Positions 1 to 8,263 of a stretch of DNA of 15,504 bases are shown here, piece by piece. Every line of letters begins with the position of its first letter. Position 1 is the stretch's first letter. The stretch is taken from assembly GCA_005776735.1 (NCBI GenBank), contig SXOM01000183.1, positions 1-15,504 on the forward strand. Direction: 5' to 3'. Below the pieces are notes generated by a model. It was not told the origin of the DNA and searched no databases. It worked only from the letters and a program-made list of their open reading frames with translations. A program made the position numbers and the translations under genes. Origin of the DNA: Pseudomonadota bacterium (GTDB lineage: Bacteria; Myxococcota_A; UBA796; SXON01).

Positions 1-130
1 CGCCGCATACGGGCAAACGCCGCGAATCGTGAACAGCGCCCACGCGTGCTGCCTCGGACGCGGCCGCGCGCGGGGCTCGCGGCGCCGCGTGCTCGCGCGG
101 TGACCGCCGGGCGGCGGGCTACGTTCGCGC

Positions 131-781
131 GTGGAACCGCTCCGCTACGACCCGCCGGCCGCCCCCCTGGTGGTGCTCCACCACGACCGCGATCTGCTCG
201 TGATCGACAAGCCCGCCGGTCTGCTGTCCGTGCCCGGCCGCGACCCGGCACACCACGACTCGGCGCTCACGCGCGCCCAGGCGCTCGACGCGCGCGCCCT
301 CGCGGTGCACCGGCTCGACCTGTGGACGTCGGGGGTCCTGGTCTTCGCGCTGCGCCGCAAGGCCGAAGCCCACCTGCGCGCCCAGTTCGCCGGCCGAACG
401 GTCGAGAAGCACTACGAAGCCCTGGTGTGGGGGTGCCCGGCGGAGGCCGCCGGCCGTATCGACCTGGCGTTGGCCGCCGACACGGACCGCCCGCCGCTGC
501 AGCGCGTGGACGCGGCGGGGAAGCCGGCGATCACGCACTGGCGGGTCCTCGACGTCGGCCCGGTCGGCGCGCGCGTGGCGTTGCGCCCGGAGACGGGGCG
601 CTCGCACCAGCTCCGTGTGCACCTCGCCGCGCTCGGGCACCCGATCCTCGGCGACCCCTTCTACGCCCACCCCGCCGCGCTCGCTGCGGCCCCACGCTTG
701 TGCCTGCACGCCGTGCGCATCGGGCTTGTCCACCCGTTCACGGGGAGCCCGCTGGTGCTCGCGGCGCCGTGCCCGTTCTGA
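131..781 (+). CDS. rluA: RluA-family 23S rRNA/tRNA pseudouridine synthase
   Basis: This 216-residue cytoplasmic enzyme isomerises uridine to pseudouridine in RNA. It is co-linear along its whole length with E. coli RluA (about 219 residues), which modifies 23S rRNA U746 and U32 of some tRNAs. Visible landmarks are the N-terminal DKPAGLLSVPGR segment (26-37), the catalytic HRLDLWTSG motif (60-68, Asp63 as nucleophile), the substrate-fold segment RPETGRSHQLRVH (152-164) and GHPILGDPFYA (169-179). The usual small residue after HRLDM is Trp65 here, a minor oddity. The start is GTG; it gives the same N-terminal length as RluA and no earlier in-frame start exists, although the ribosome site (GGCGGG, about 12 bases upstream) is weak. 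There is no dedicated RluB/C/D-style S4 domain. It is convergent with the aminopropyltransferase gene, with 10 bases between stops. Substrate specificity is inferred from similarity only. Confidence 0.93.
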   Translation: MEPLRYDPPAAPLVVLHHDRDLLVIDKPAGLLSVPGRDPAHHDSALTRAQALDARALAVHRLDLWTSGVLVFALRRKAEAHLRAQFAGRTVEKHYEALVWGCPAEAAGRIDLALAADTDRPPLQRVDAAGKPAITHWRVLDVGPVGARVALRPETGRSHQLRVHLAALGHPILGDPFYAHPAALAAAPRLCLHAVRIGLVHPFTGSPLVLAAPCPF

Positions 782-789
782 ACGGCACG
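768..789. terminator. Hairpin at the convergent rluA / speE-like junction
   Basis: CGTGCC(C)GTT pairs with AACGGCACG around a CTG loop, giving a 9-bp stem with one bulged C. The rluA stop codon (779-781) lies at the apex. The hairpin sits where two convergent genes meet with only 10 bases between them, so it could serve as a bidirectional terminator or 3'-end stabiliser. No U-tract follows on either strand, so intrinsic termination is not established. Confidence 0.45.
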
Positions 790-791
790 CC

Positions 792-2312
792 TCAACGCCC
801 GCTCATGTCCCGCCAGTCTTCGTCGTAGAGCCGCACGAGCGCCTGGTTGTCGAGGCGGTTCACCGGCGCGTCGGGGCGCGCGGTGTCGGGCGGCAGGACG
901 AAGAGCGCCTCCAGCGTGGCGGCGTCGAGGGAGCGCACGCCGGCGGGCAGGGGGCCGAACGGCGGCAGCGGCGCGCGCGACGCGAGCGCAAACCCCCACA
1001 TCCCGAACGCCGGCACCCACGCCTGGTACGGCCGCACCTCGAAGCCGCTCGCCTGCAGCGTGTGCATCACGCACCAGTAGGCCTGGGCCGCGTAGTAGGG
1101 GGAGGTGGCCTGGATGCTCACCGCCGCACCCGGCGCCAGTCGCGGCATCAGCAGGTGGTAGAAGTGGGTGGTGTAGAGCTTGCCCAGGGCGTAGTCGTTG
1201 GGGTCGGGGAAGTCGATGATGACCGCGTCCCAGAGGCGGGTGTCCTCCTCGATCCACCGCATCGCGTCGGCGTTGGTGACCGTGACCCGCGGGTCGCCGA
1301 GCGAGCCGCCGTTGAGGAACGCGTACCGACCCGAGAAGATACGCGTCATCGCCGGGTCGAGGTCGACCAGCTGCACCAGCTCCACCGACGGGTGCCGCAG
1401 GACCTCGCGCGCGGCCATGCCGTCGCCGCCGCCGAGGATCAGGACGCGGCGGGGGTCGGGGTGGCTCGCCAGCGCGGGGTGAACCAGCGCCTCGTGGTAG
1501 CGGTACTCGTCGACCGACGAGAACTGCAGGTTGCCGTCGAGGTACAAGCGCGTGTCGTCGCCGTCGTGGGTCAGGACGATGCGTTGGTAATCGCTGCGCT
1601 CGGCGTGGGCCACCGGGTCGGTGTAGAGCGCCTGGTCGAGCCGCACCTCCAGGCTCGCCGCGCCGGCGAGCCCGCCCGCGAGCGCCACGATGGCCGCCGC
1701 GCACAACAGGCGCAGGCGGGTGGCGACGGCATCGGGCAGCTCGAAGAGGAACGTCGTCCACAACGCAACGCCGGCGTTGACGATGCCGAGCACCAGGCTC
1801 GTGCGCAGCAGCCCGAGCTGCGGCACCAGGAGGAGCGGAAACGCGACAGACGCGAAGAAGGCCCCGATGTAGTCCAGGAACAGGGCGCGGGCGATGAGCT
1901 CCTTCAGCGGCGCGTGCTTCTCCAAGACGCGCATCAACAGCGGCAGCTCCAGCCCCACGCCCACGCCGACCACCCCCACCACCACGAAGAGCAGCGGCCG
2001 GAACGCCGGCGTGAGCGCAAAACCGGCGTACAGCAGCGGTCCCTCGAAGCCGCCGATGAGCGCGACCGCGAGCTCGATCTCGACGAACCGCACGACCAGA
2101 TTGCGCTCGACGTGGCGGCTGAGCCAGGAGCCGACCCCCATGGCGCTGAGGTAGGTCCCGATGACCAGCGAGAACCACGTGACCGAGTTGCCCAGCAGGT
2201 ACGACGCCAGGGCGCCGGCGACCAGCTCGTAGACCAGCCCGCAGCTCGCGATCAGCAGCACGCTCGCGAAGAGCGCGCGCGCGGCGCCGGGGGTGGGCGG
2301 GGAGGCGATCAT
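792..2312 (-). CDS. speE: Membrane-fused polyamine aminopropyltransferase (spermidine synthase-like)
   Basis: This 506-residue protein has an N-terminal block of roughly seven hydrophobic segments (about residues 10-220), followed by a cytosolic spermidine-synthase fold (about 225-440). The enzyme family transfers the aminopropyl group of decarboxylated S-adenosylmethionine to putrescine or a similar amine. Visible motifs are YHEALVHP (272-279), the nucleotide-binding GGGDG (294-298), DLDP (317-320, acidic residue for the ribose/cofactor), NADA (347-350) and DFPDPND (367-373) in place of the usual DSSDP active-site loop. Start is ATG, 10 bases after the DUF350 stop, without a strong ribosome site, suggesting translational coupling. 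It is the last gene of a four-gene minus-strand set. No speD or arginine/ornithine decarboxylase is nearby, so the true amine acceptor, and even a polyamine product, is unproven. Confidence 0.9.
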   Translation of the reverse strand: MIASPPTPGAARALFASVLLIASCGLVYELVAGALASYLLGNSVTWFSLVIGTYLSAMGVGSWLSRHVERNLVVRFVEIELAVALIGGFEGPLLYAGFALTPAFRPLLFVVVGVVGVGVGLELPLLMRVLEKHAPLKELIARALFLDYIGAFFASVAFPLLLVPQLGLLRTSLVLGIVNAGVALWTTFLFELPDAVATRLRLLCAAAIVALAGGLAGAASLEVRLDQALYTDPVAHAERSDYQRIVLTHDGDDTRLYLDGNLQFSSVDEYRYHEALVHPALASHPDPRRVLILGGGDGMAAREVLRHPSVELVQLVDLDPAMTRIFSGRYAFLNGGSLGDPRVTVTNADAMRWIEEDTRLWDAVIIDFPDPNDYALGKLYTTHFYHLLMPRLAPGAAVSIQATSPYYAAQAYWCVMHTLQASGFEVRPYQAWVPAFGMWGFALASRAPLPPFGPLPAGVRSLDAATLEALFVLPPDTARPDAPVNRLDNQALVRLYDEDWRDMSGR

Positions 2313-2322
2313 CGGGCCGGCG

Positions 2323-2544
2323 TCAGCTCGCGCCGACCACCGCGGCGATGATGTGCGCCAGGCCGAGGATCACCGCGCCGATCACCACGCCGAGCGCGAC
2401 GTTCTGGTCCTCCTCGATCTCCTTGCGCAGCGAGAACGGCAGCAGCTTGGCGATCACGAAGAACGCCATCAGGAACACGCCCACGCCGACTCCGGTGTAC
2501 AGCAGCGTCGCGAGCAGGGCCTGGGTGGCGAGGGGGTCGTGCAT
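2323..2544 (-). CDS. DUF350 family small membrane protein
   Basis: This 73-residue protein matches the short DUF350 pattern, the family of E. coli YjfL: two hydrophobic segments (about 8-34 and 48-70) separated by a charged turn, SLRKEIEEDQNVALG (38-52). That turn and the following small-residue helix are the hallmark of the family. The function is not known; DUF350 proteins sit in membrane gene clusters, and I recall them recurring beside DUF4178 and SpeE-like genes. The chosen ATG has GGAG eight bases upstream. An alternative ATG seven codons earlier (at 2565) would overlap the stop of the 70-residue gene as ATGA, so coupling is likely either way. The stop lies 10 bases before the aminopropyltransferase ATG, so the two are almost certainly co-transcribed. 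Confidence 0.85.
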   Translation of the reverse strand: MHDPLATQALLATLLYTGVGVGVFLMAFFVIAKLLPFSLRKEIEEDQNVALGVVIGAVILGLAHIIAAVVGAS

Positions 2545-2561
2545 GGGGAGGTCTCCGGGGT

Positions 2562-2774
2562 TCATTTGCCGAGGCTGTAGCCGCCGCCGCCGCCCGAGCC
2601 GTGGCTGACCACGTAGGGGACGTACACGGCGCGCCACGAAGCAGGGTTCTCACGCACGCCGGGCGGCGCCACGGCGCCAGGACCCGCGCCGTCGAACGGG
2701 GCCAGCACGAGGTGCCACCCCCCGTAGGCGGCCGTCACCAGGAAAAGCACGATGCTCGCGAGGTAACGGTTCAT
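2562..2774 (-). CDS. Small membrane-anchored protein with Gly-rich tail, unknown function
   Basis: This 70-residue protein is not recognised. It begins with a basic N-terminus and a hydrophobic helix (about 4-25: signal peptide or single TM anchor). A Pro/Gly/Ala-rich linker (29-40) follows, then a short segment RENPASWRAVYVPYVVSHG (41-59) and a Gly-run tail, GSGGGGGYSLGK (59-70). Its ATG overlaps the stop of the DUF4178 gene as ATGA, which fixes the start and implies translational coupling. Its own TGA overlaps a possible upstream DUF350 ATG. Being locked between two genes of one cassette makes it very probably real despite its size. It could be an exported partner of the DUF4178 protein, whose C-terminal part also faces outward; that role is inference. 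Confidence 0.75.
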   Translation of the reverse strand: MNRYLASIVLFLVTAAYGGWHLVLAPFDGAGPGAVAPPGVRENPASWRAVYVPYVVSHGSGGGGGYSLGK

Positions 2775-4621
2775 GTGAAGTCGCTCGATTGCCAGCGGGT
2801 GGACTCGAAACCGAGGCGGGATGCGTAGGCCAGGCCCACGGCGGCGGCCGCGGCGACGAACGCGACCAGGAGCGGCGAGCCCGAAGGGGGATCCCGCGTG
2901 AGCACCAGGCGGCACGTCGCCGGGGTCGCCGCGGTCTGCATGCCCAGGCGCACCACATAGGCGCCCGGCTCGAGCCGCCACTCGGTGTCCACCGTGCGCC
3001 CGTCGGTCCAGCTCTGCTCGTACACGTGCCCCTGGGCCTGGTGCACCAGCGACACCACCGCGGCGTCACCTGCGCCGGAGCAGGTCAGGTTCATCGTGCT
3101 GTCGCGTCGCTGCACGTCGGGCACCACGAGATCGGCGAGCGCCACCTCGCCGGCGGCGAGCGGGGGGAAGTCGATCTGGGTGCGATCGTCCGCGGCGGCC
3201 GCGCCCAGGACCACCGAGAGCACCACGCCGAGCGCGAGGATCGCCCCCGCAAGGAGGGTGTTCACGGTGAGGACCGCACCGGTGTACGGGTTCGGCTGGT
3301 GGGGTGCGACGCCGCGCGGGGGCGGCAGCTTCTTGCGAGTGAACGCCTCGACCTCGGCCTTGTCGATGTACCGGCCGAAGCTCCACGTCTCTTCGCCGTC
3401 GGCCCGCTCCTGCGACAACATGGTGCCCTGGTCGACGTCGACGAGGTCGAGGGTGTCGGTGCGCTCCCCGACGGCCACCTGCCAGGTGAACTCGCCGATC
3501 ACCCGGTCGACCGCGGCCCGCCCCTTGGAGAACGCCCGGAACGAGCGGCCACGGAACGACGCACTGCGCACGTCGGACCCCGGAAGGTCGGCCAGGAGCT
3601 CGACGAAGCTCCAGTGCCCGTTGGCCTCGACCAACCACGCACCGCCGTGCCACGGGTTGTAGAGGAAGTACTCGGTCCACGGGTAGCGCACGCCCTCGGC
3701 GCGCACCGAACGCTCCATCGCGCCCACGATCTGCCAGTCGGCGCCGCGCAGGCGGCCCTTGGTGCCGAGCGGCAGCTGCGGCTCCCAGATGGGGCGGGCC
3801 TGCCGAGGTTCGCGCTTGCCCGCGGCCTCGGCCACGCCCCCTTCCAGGTCGCTGGGCACGCCGCAATACGCGCACACCACCCGCGACGACAACGTGCCCG
3901 CCTTGACGTCGAGGTCGGCCCCGCACGACGGGCACGCCAGCTTCTGGACCGCGTGGAGCTCGGGGCCGCGAAAGTGGGTGAGCGCCGGATCGTCCCACCC
4001 GGTGACCGGCCGCAGGCCCTCCATCCGCAGCTCAGCGAGGCTCACCGAGCGCCCGGCGTACAGCACGGGCCGCTCCCCCTCACGATCGAGCGTTCCGACG
4101 CCGCCGCCGATGCGCCGCAGGTCGGCGTAGGCGCGACGCAGGGTGGGCGGAGGACGCCACCACAGGCTGCCCTCGGCCGCCAGGATCCGCGCCTCCCCGG
4201 CTTCGACCACGACCCAGGTGTCTTGCCCGTCGCGGAAGCGGTCGCCCACCTGCCGGGCCCCGCCCGCGCTCGCCGGCGCCGGTCGCCCGTCGTCCTCGAA
4301 GAGCCAGTGCTGCCCGTTGGACTCGCCGAGCCAGCCGACCTCGCCGTCTTCGAAGCCGAGCGCCCACTCGTTCCACCGCACGCGCTCGCGGCCGAGGCGC
4401 ACCACGCCGAGCACCCGGAAGCGCCGATTCCCGACCACGCCCGCGGCCTCGAGCTGCACCGGGCTCAGGTCGCGGTCGAACGCGGAGACCTTGCCGATGC
4501 TCTCCACCTCGCGGTCGGTGCGCACCACCCACGTCCGGCACCGCTCGCACACCGCCGACAGGGCGTGCGCGTGGGCGAAGACGACGGGAGCGCCACAGCT
4601 CGGACAGGAGGCCTGGAACAC
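2771..4621 (-). CDS. DUF4178 protein: two zinc ribbons, two DUF4178-like domains, two TM segments
   Basis: This 616-residue protein of unknown function opens the minus-strand cassette. It is an internal duplication. A four-cysteine zinc ribbon (C6, C9, C25, C28) precedes a DUF4178-like domain (about 60-210). A second ribbon (C230, C233, C250, C253) precedes a second domain (about 285-430) with the typical W-x-EY-x-L and NGHWSF features (315-320, 334-339). One TM helix (about 451-475) leads to a probable extracytoplasmic beta-rich domain of about 105 residues with two cysteines (C514, C570), then a second TM (about 582-600). The start codon is GTG immediately before the first ribbon; no clear ribosome site is seen. 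The stop overlaps the next gene as ATGA. From memory, DUF4178 genes often adjoin DUF350 and SpeE-like genes, as here. Exact domain limits are my estimate. Confidence 0.85.
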   Translation of the reverse strand: MFQASCPSCGAPVVFAHAHALSAVCERCRTWVVRTDREVESIGKVSAFDRDLSPVQLEAAGVVGNRRFRVLGVVRLGRERVRWNEWALGFEDGEVGWLGESNGQHWLFEDDGRPAPASAGGARQVGDRFRDGQDTWVVVEAGEARILAAEGSLWWRPPPTLRRAYADLRRIGGGVGTLDREGERPVLYAGRSVSLAELRMEGLRPVTGWDDPALTHFRGPELHAVQKLACPSCGADLDVKAGTLSSRVVCAYCGVPSDLEGGVAEAAGKREPRQARPIWEPQLPLGTKGRLRGADWQIVGAMERSVRAEGVRYPWTEYFLYNPWHGGAWLVEANGHWSFVELLADLPGSDVRSASFRGRSFRAFSKGRAAVDRVIGEFTWQVAVGERTDTLDLVDVDQGTMLSQERADGEETWSFGRYIDKAEVEAFTRKKLPPPRGVAPHQPNPYTGAVLTVNTLLAGAILALGVVLSVVLGAAAADDRTQIDFPPLAAGEVALADLVVPDVQRRDSTMNLTCSGAGDAAVVSLVHQAQGHVYEQSWTDGRTVDTEWRLEPGAYVVRLGMQTAATPATCRLVLTRDPPSGSPLLVAFVAAAAAVGLAYASRLGFESTRWQSSDFT

Positions 4622-4843
4622 GACGGGGTCAAGCTAACCACCGGGGACCCGGGGGCCATGGGCGAGCCGCCGCGACCGGCCGGGCGGCGGCGGGGGCCGC
4701 CGCGGCTCGCGACGCCGTCGCGCAACCCCGGGTTGGCTTGGAGAAACCCCGATCGTTGCGCCTGCGGCGCGGGCTTGGAGCGCCTCGGGTCGCTGGCGCC
4801 CACCCCCTCGTCGGCATACGAGGCGCCTCCGCGAGGCAGAAGG
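4622..4843. promoter_or_regulatory. Divergent intergenic region, DUF4178 cassette / sdhCAB
   Basis: These 222 bases separate two divergent operons and must hold the promoters for both, unless either is read through from outside. I see an odd-centred dyad, CAACCCCGGGTTG (4723-4735), and a longer-range inverted pair, GAGCCGC (4664-4670) with GCGGCTC (4702-4708), either of which could be an operator or structure. I could not identify a convincing -35/-10 pair on either strand. The sdhC ribosome site is GAGG, eight bases before its ATG. Confidence 0.35.
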
Positions 4844-5533
4844 ATGATCGACGTCGGCCGCATCTGGCGATCCAGCGCTGGTGCGAAGGCGGTCATGGCC
4901 GTATCGGGCATGATCCTCTTCGGGTTCACCGTGGTGCACATGCTCGGGAACCTCAACGTGTTCCTCGGGCGGGAGGCGATGAACGACTACGGGGCGTTCC
5001 TGCACGAGGTGCCGGACCTGCTCCTGGTCACGCGCGTCGTCCTGCTCACGGCGTTGGTGGCGCACGTCGTCACCAACATCAAGCTGATGCAGGACTCGGC
5101 CAAGGCGCGGCCGCAGGCCTACAAGGTGGTCACGCCCAAGGGCAGCACGCTGTATTCGCGCACGATGCGCATCAGCGGGCCCATCGTGCTCACCTTCATC
5201 GTCCTGCACCTGCTCAACCTCACGTTCCACCCCGTGGGCAAGAACTGGCTGCACCCCGACTTCCGGCTGCAGGCGGGCGGGCACGCCCCCGACGCGTTCC
5301 ACAACCTCACGACGCTCTTGTCGCAGCCGCTGTGGGGCATCTTCTACGTGTTGGCCAACCTCGGTCTCGGCCTGCACCTGTTCCACGGCGCGTTCGCGAT
5401 GTTCCGCAGCCTCGGCGTCTCGGGCGACCGGCAGCTCGGCTCCGCGCGGATGGCCGCCACCGGACTCGCCGTGGCGGTGTCGGGCGGCAACGTGCTGCTC
5501 GCGCTCGCCATCCTCGTCGGCCTCGTGAAGTAA
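4844..5533 (+). CDS. sdhC: Succinate dehydrogenase cytochrome b558-type membrane anchor
   Basis: This 229-residue integral membrane subunit anchors the SdhAB dimer and carries haem b and the quinone site. It belongs to the single-anchor, five-helix dihaem class (SdhC of Bacillus, FrdC of Wolinella) rather than the two-subunit SdhC/SdhD type. Hydrophobic segments are seen near 14-40, 57-80, 107-128, 163-190 and 203-228. Histidines placed to ligate two haems occur at H32, H74, H122 and H178 or H181. The ATG is chosen because IDVGRIWRSSAGAKAVMAVSG is the normal N-terminus of this family and GAGG lies eight bases upstream; the open frame continues further upstream only because of GC bias. It is followed 11 bases later by sdhA. 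No sdhD is present, as expected for this type. Confidence 0.95.
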   Translation: MIDVGRIWRSSAGAKAVMAVSGMILFGFTVVHMLGNLNVFLGREAMNDYGAFLHEVPDLLLVTRVVLLTALVAHVVTNIKLMQDSAKARPQAYKVVTPKGSTLYSRTMRISGPIVLTFIVLHLLNLTFHPVGKNWLHPDFRLQAGGHAPDAFHNLTTLLSQPLWGIFYVLANLGLGLHLFHGAFAMFRSLGVSGDRQLGSARMAATGLAVAVSGGNVLLALAILVGLVK

Positions 5534-5544
5534 GGGGAAGGAAC

Positions 5545-7473
<1,929 letters not shown>

Positions 7474-7482
7474 GAGGCGCCC

Positions 7483-8259
7483 ATGAAGATCACGCTGCAG
7501 GTGTGGCGCCAGGCCGACAAGTCGAGCGCCGGCAACTTCGAGTCCTACACCCTGGACTCGGTGAGCGAGCACATGAGCTTCCTCGAGATGCTGGATGTGC
7601 TCAACGAGGAGCTGTCGGTGCAGGGCAAGGAGCCGGTGGCCTTCGAGCACGACTGTCGCGAGGGCATCTGCGGGAGCTGCGGGTTCGTCATCAACGGGCG
7701 GCCGCACGGCCCCAACCCGAAGACCACCGTGTGTCAGCTTCACATGCGCAGCTTCAAGGACGGCGACCAGCTCGTGCTCGAGCCGTTCCGCGCCGCGGCG
7801 TTCCCGGTCATCAAGGACCTCGTGGTCGACCGCTCCGCGCTCGACCGCATCATCCAGCACGGTGGGTACGTGTCGGTCAACACCGGCAACCCGCAGGACG
7901 CCAACGCCCTCCTGGTCAGCAAGGACGACTCCGACAAGGCGATGGACGCGGCGGCCTGCATCGGGTGCGGCGCATGTGTCGCCGCGTGCCCCAACGCGAG
8001 CGGCAGCCTCTTCACCAGCGCCAAGATCTCGCACCTCGCGCTGCTGCCGCAGGGCCAGCCCGAGCGGGAGCGTCGCGTGGTCGCGATGCTCGAGCAGCAC
8101 GACGCCGAGGGCTTCGGTCCGTGTTCGCAGCACGGCGAGTGCGAGGTCGCCTGCCCCAAGGGCATCAAGCTCACCAACATCGCCCGCATGAACGGCGACT
8201 ACCTGTGGGCGCAGCTCCTCGGGTCACCGCGCGTGGGTGGGTCGGCCGACGGGGGGTAG
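7483..8259 (+). CDS. sdhB: Succinate dehydrogenase / fumarate reductase iron-sulfur subunit
   Basis: This 258-residue electron-transfer subunit links SdhA flavin to the SdhC haems. All cluster ligands are visible: a plant-type [2Fe-2S] set C58, C63, C66 and C84 (CREGICGSCG...C); a ferredoxin motif C159, C162, C165 with C169 (CIGCGACVAACP); and the second-cluster cysteines C214, C220 and C224. Together these supply the [4Fe-4S] and [3Fe-4S] centres. The ribosome site AGGAGG overlaps the sdhA stop, with the ATG nine bases after that stop, so the two are tightly coupled. The final residues (about 247-258, Gly/Ser/Pro-rich) extend slightly past the conserved fold. The next gene starts four bases after this stop and may be part of the same transcript. 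Confidence 0.97.
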   Translation: MKITLQVWRQADKSSAGNFESYTLDSVSEHMSFLEMLDVLNEELSVQGKEPVAFEHDCREGICGSCGFVINGRPHGPNPKTTVCQLHMRSFKDGDQLVLEPFRAAAFPVIKDLVVDRSALDRIIQHGGYVSVNTGNPQDANALLVSKDDSDKAMDAAACIGCGACVAACPNASGSLFTSAKISHLALLPQGQPERERRVVAMLEQHDAEGFGPCSQHGECEVACPKGIKLTNIARMNGDYLWAQLLGSPRVGGSADGG

Positions 8260-8263
8260 GCGC

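Noticed and set aside
1..130. Possible tail of an upstream gene (a frame ending at TGA 28-30) or an earlier start for rluA
   Set aside because: Only nine codons are visible, with no recognisable sequence, and rluA homology begins at the GTG at 131; nothing else can be supported here.
2789..4843. Long plus-strand open frame upstream of and continuous with sdhC
   Set aside because: It is antisense to the DUF4178 gene and only fuses with sdhC because GC-rich DNA lacks stops; the sdhC family start and ribosome site lie at 4844.
4740..4843. Search for a sigma-70-type promoter before sdhC (TTGGAG, TTGCGC, CATACG)
   Set aside because: No pair of hexamers has acceptable sequence and spacing together, so no promoter is claimed.
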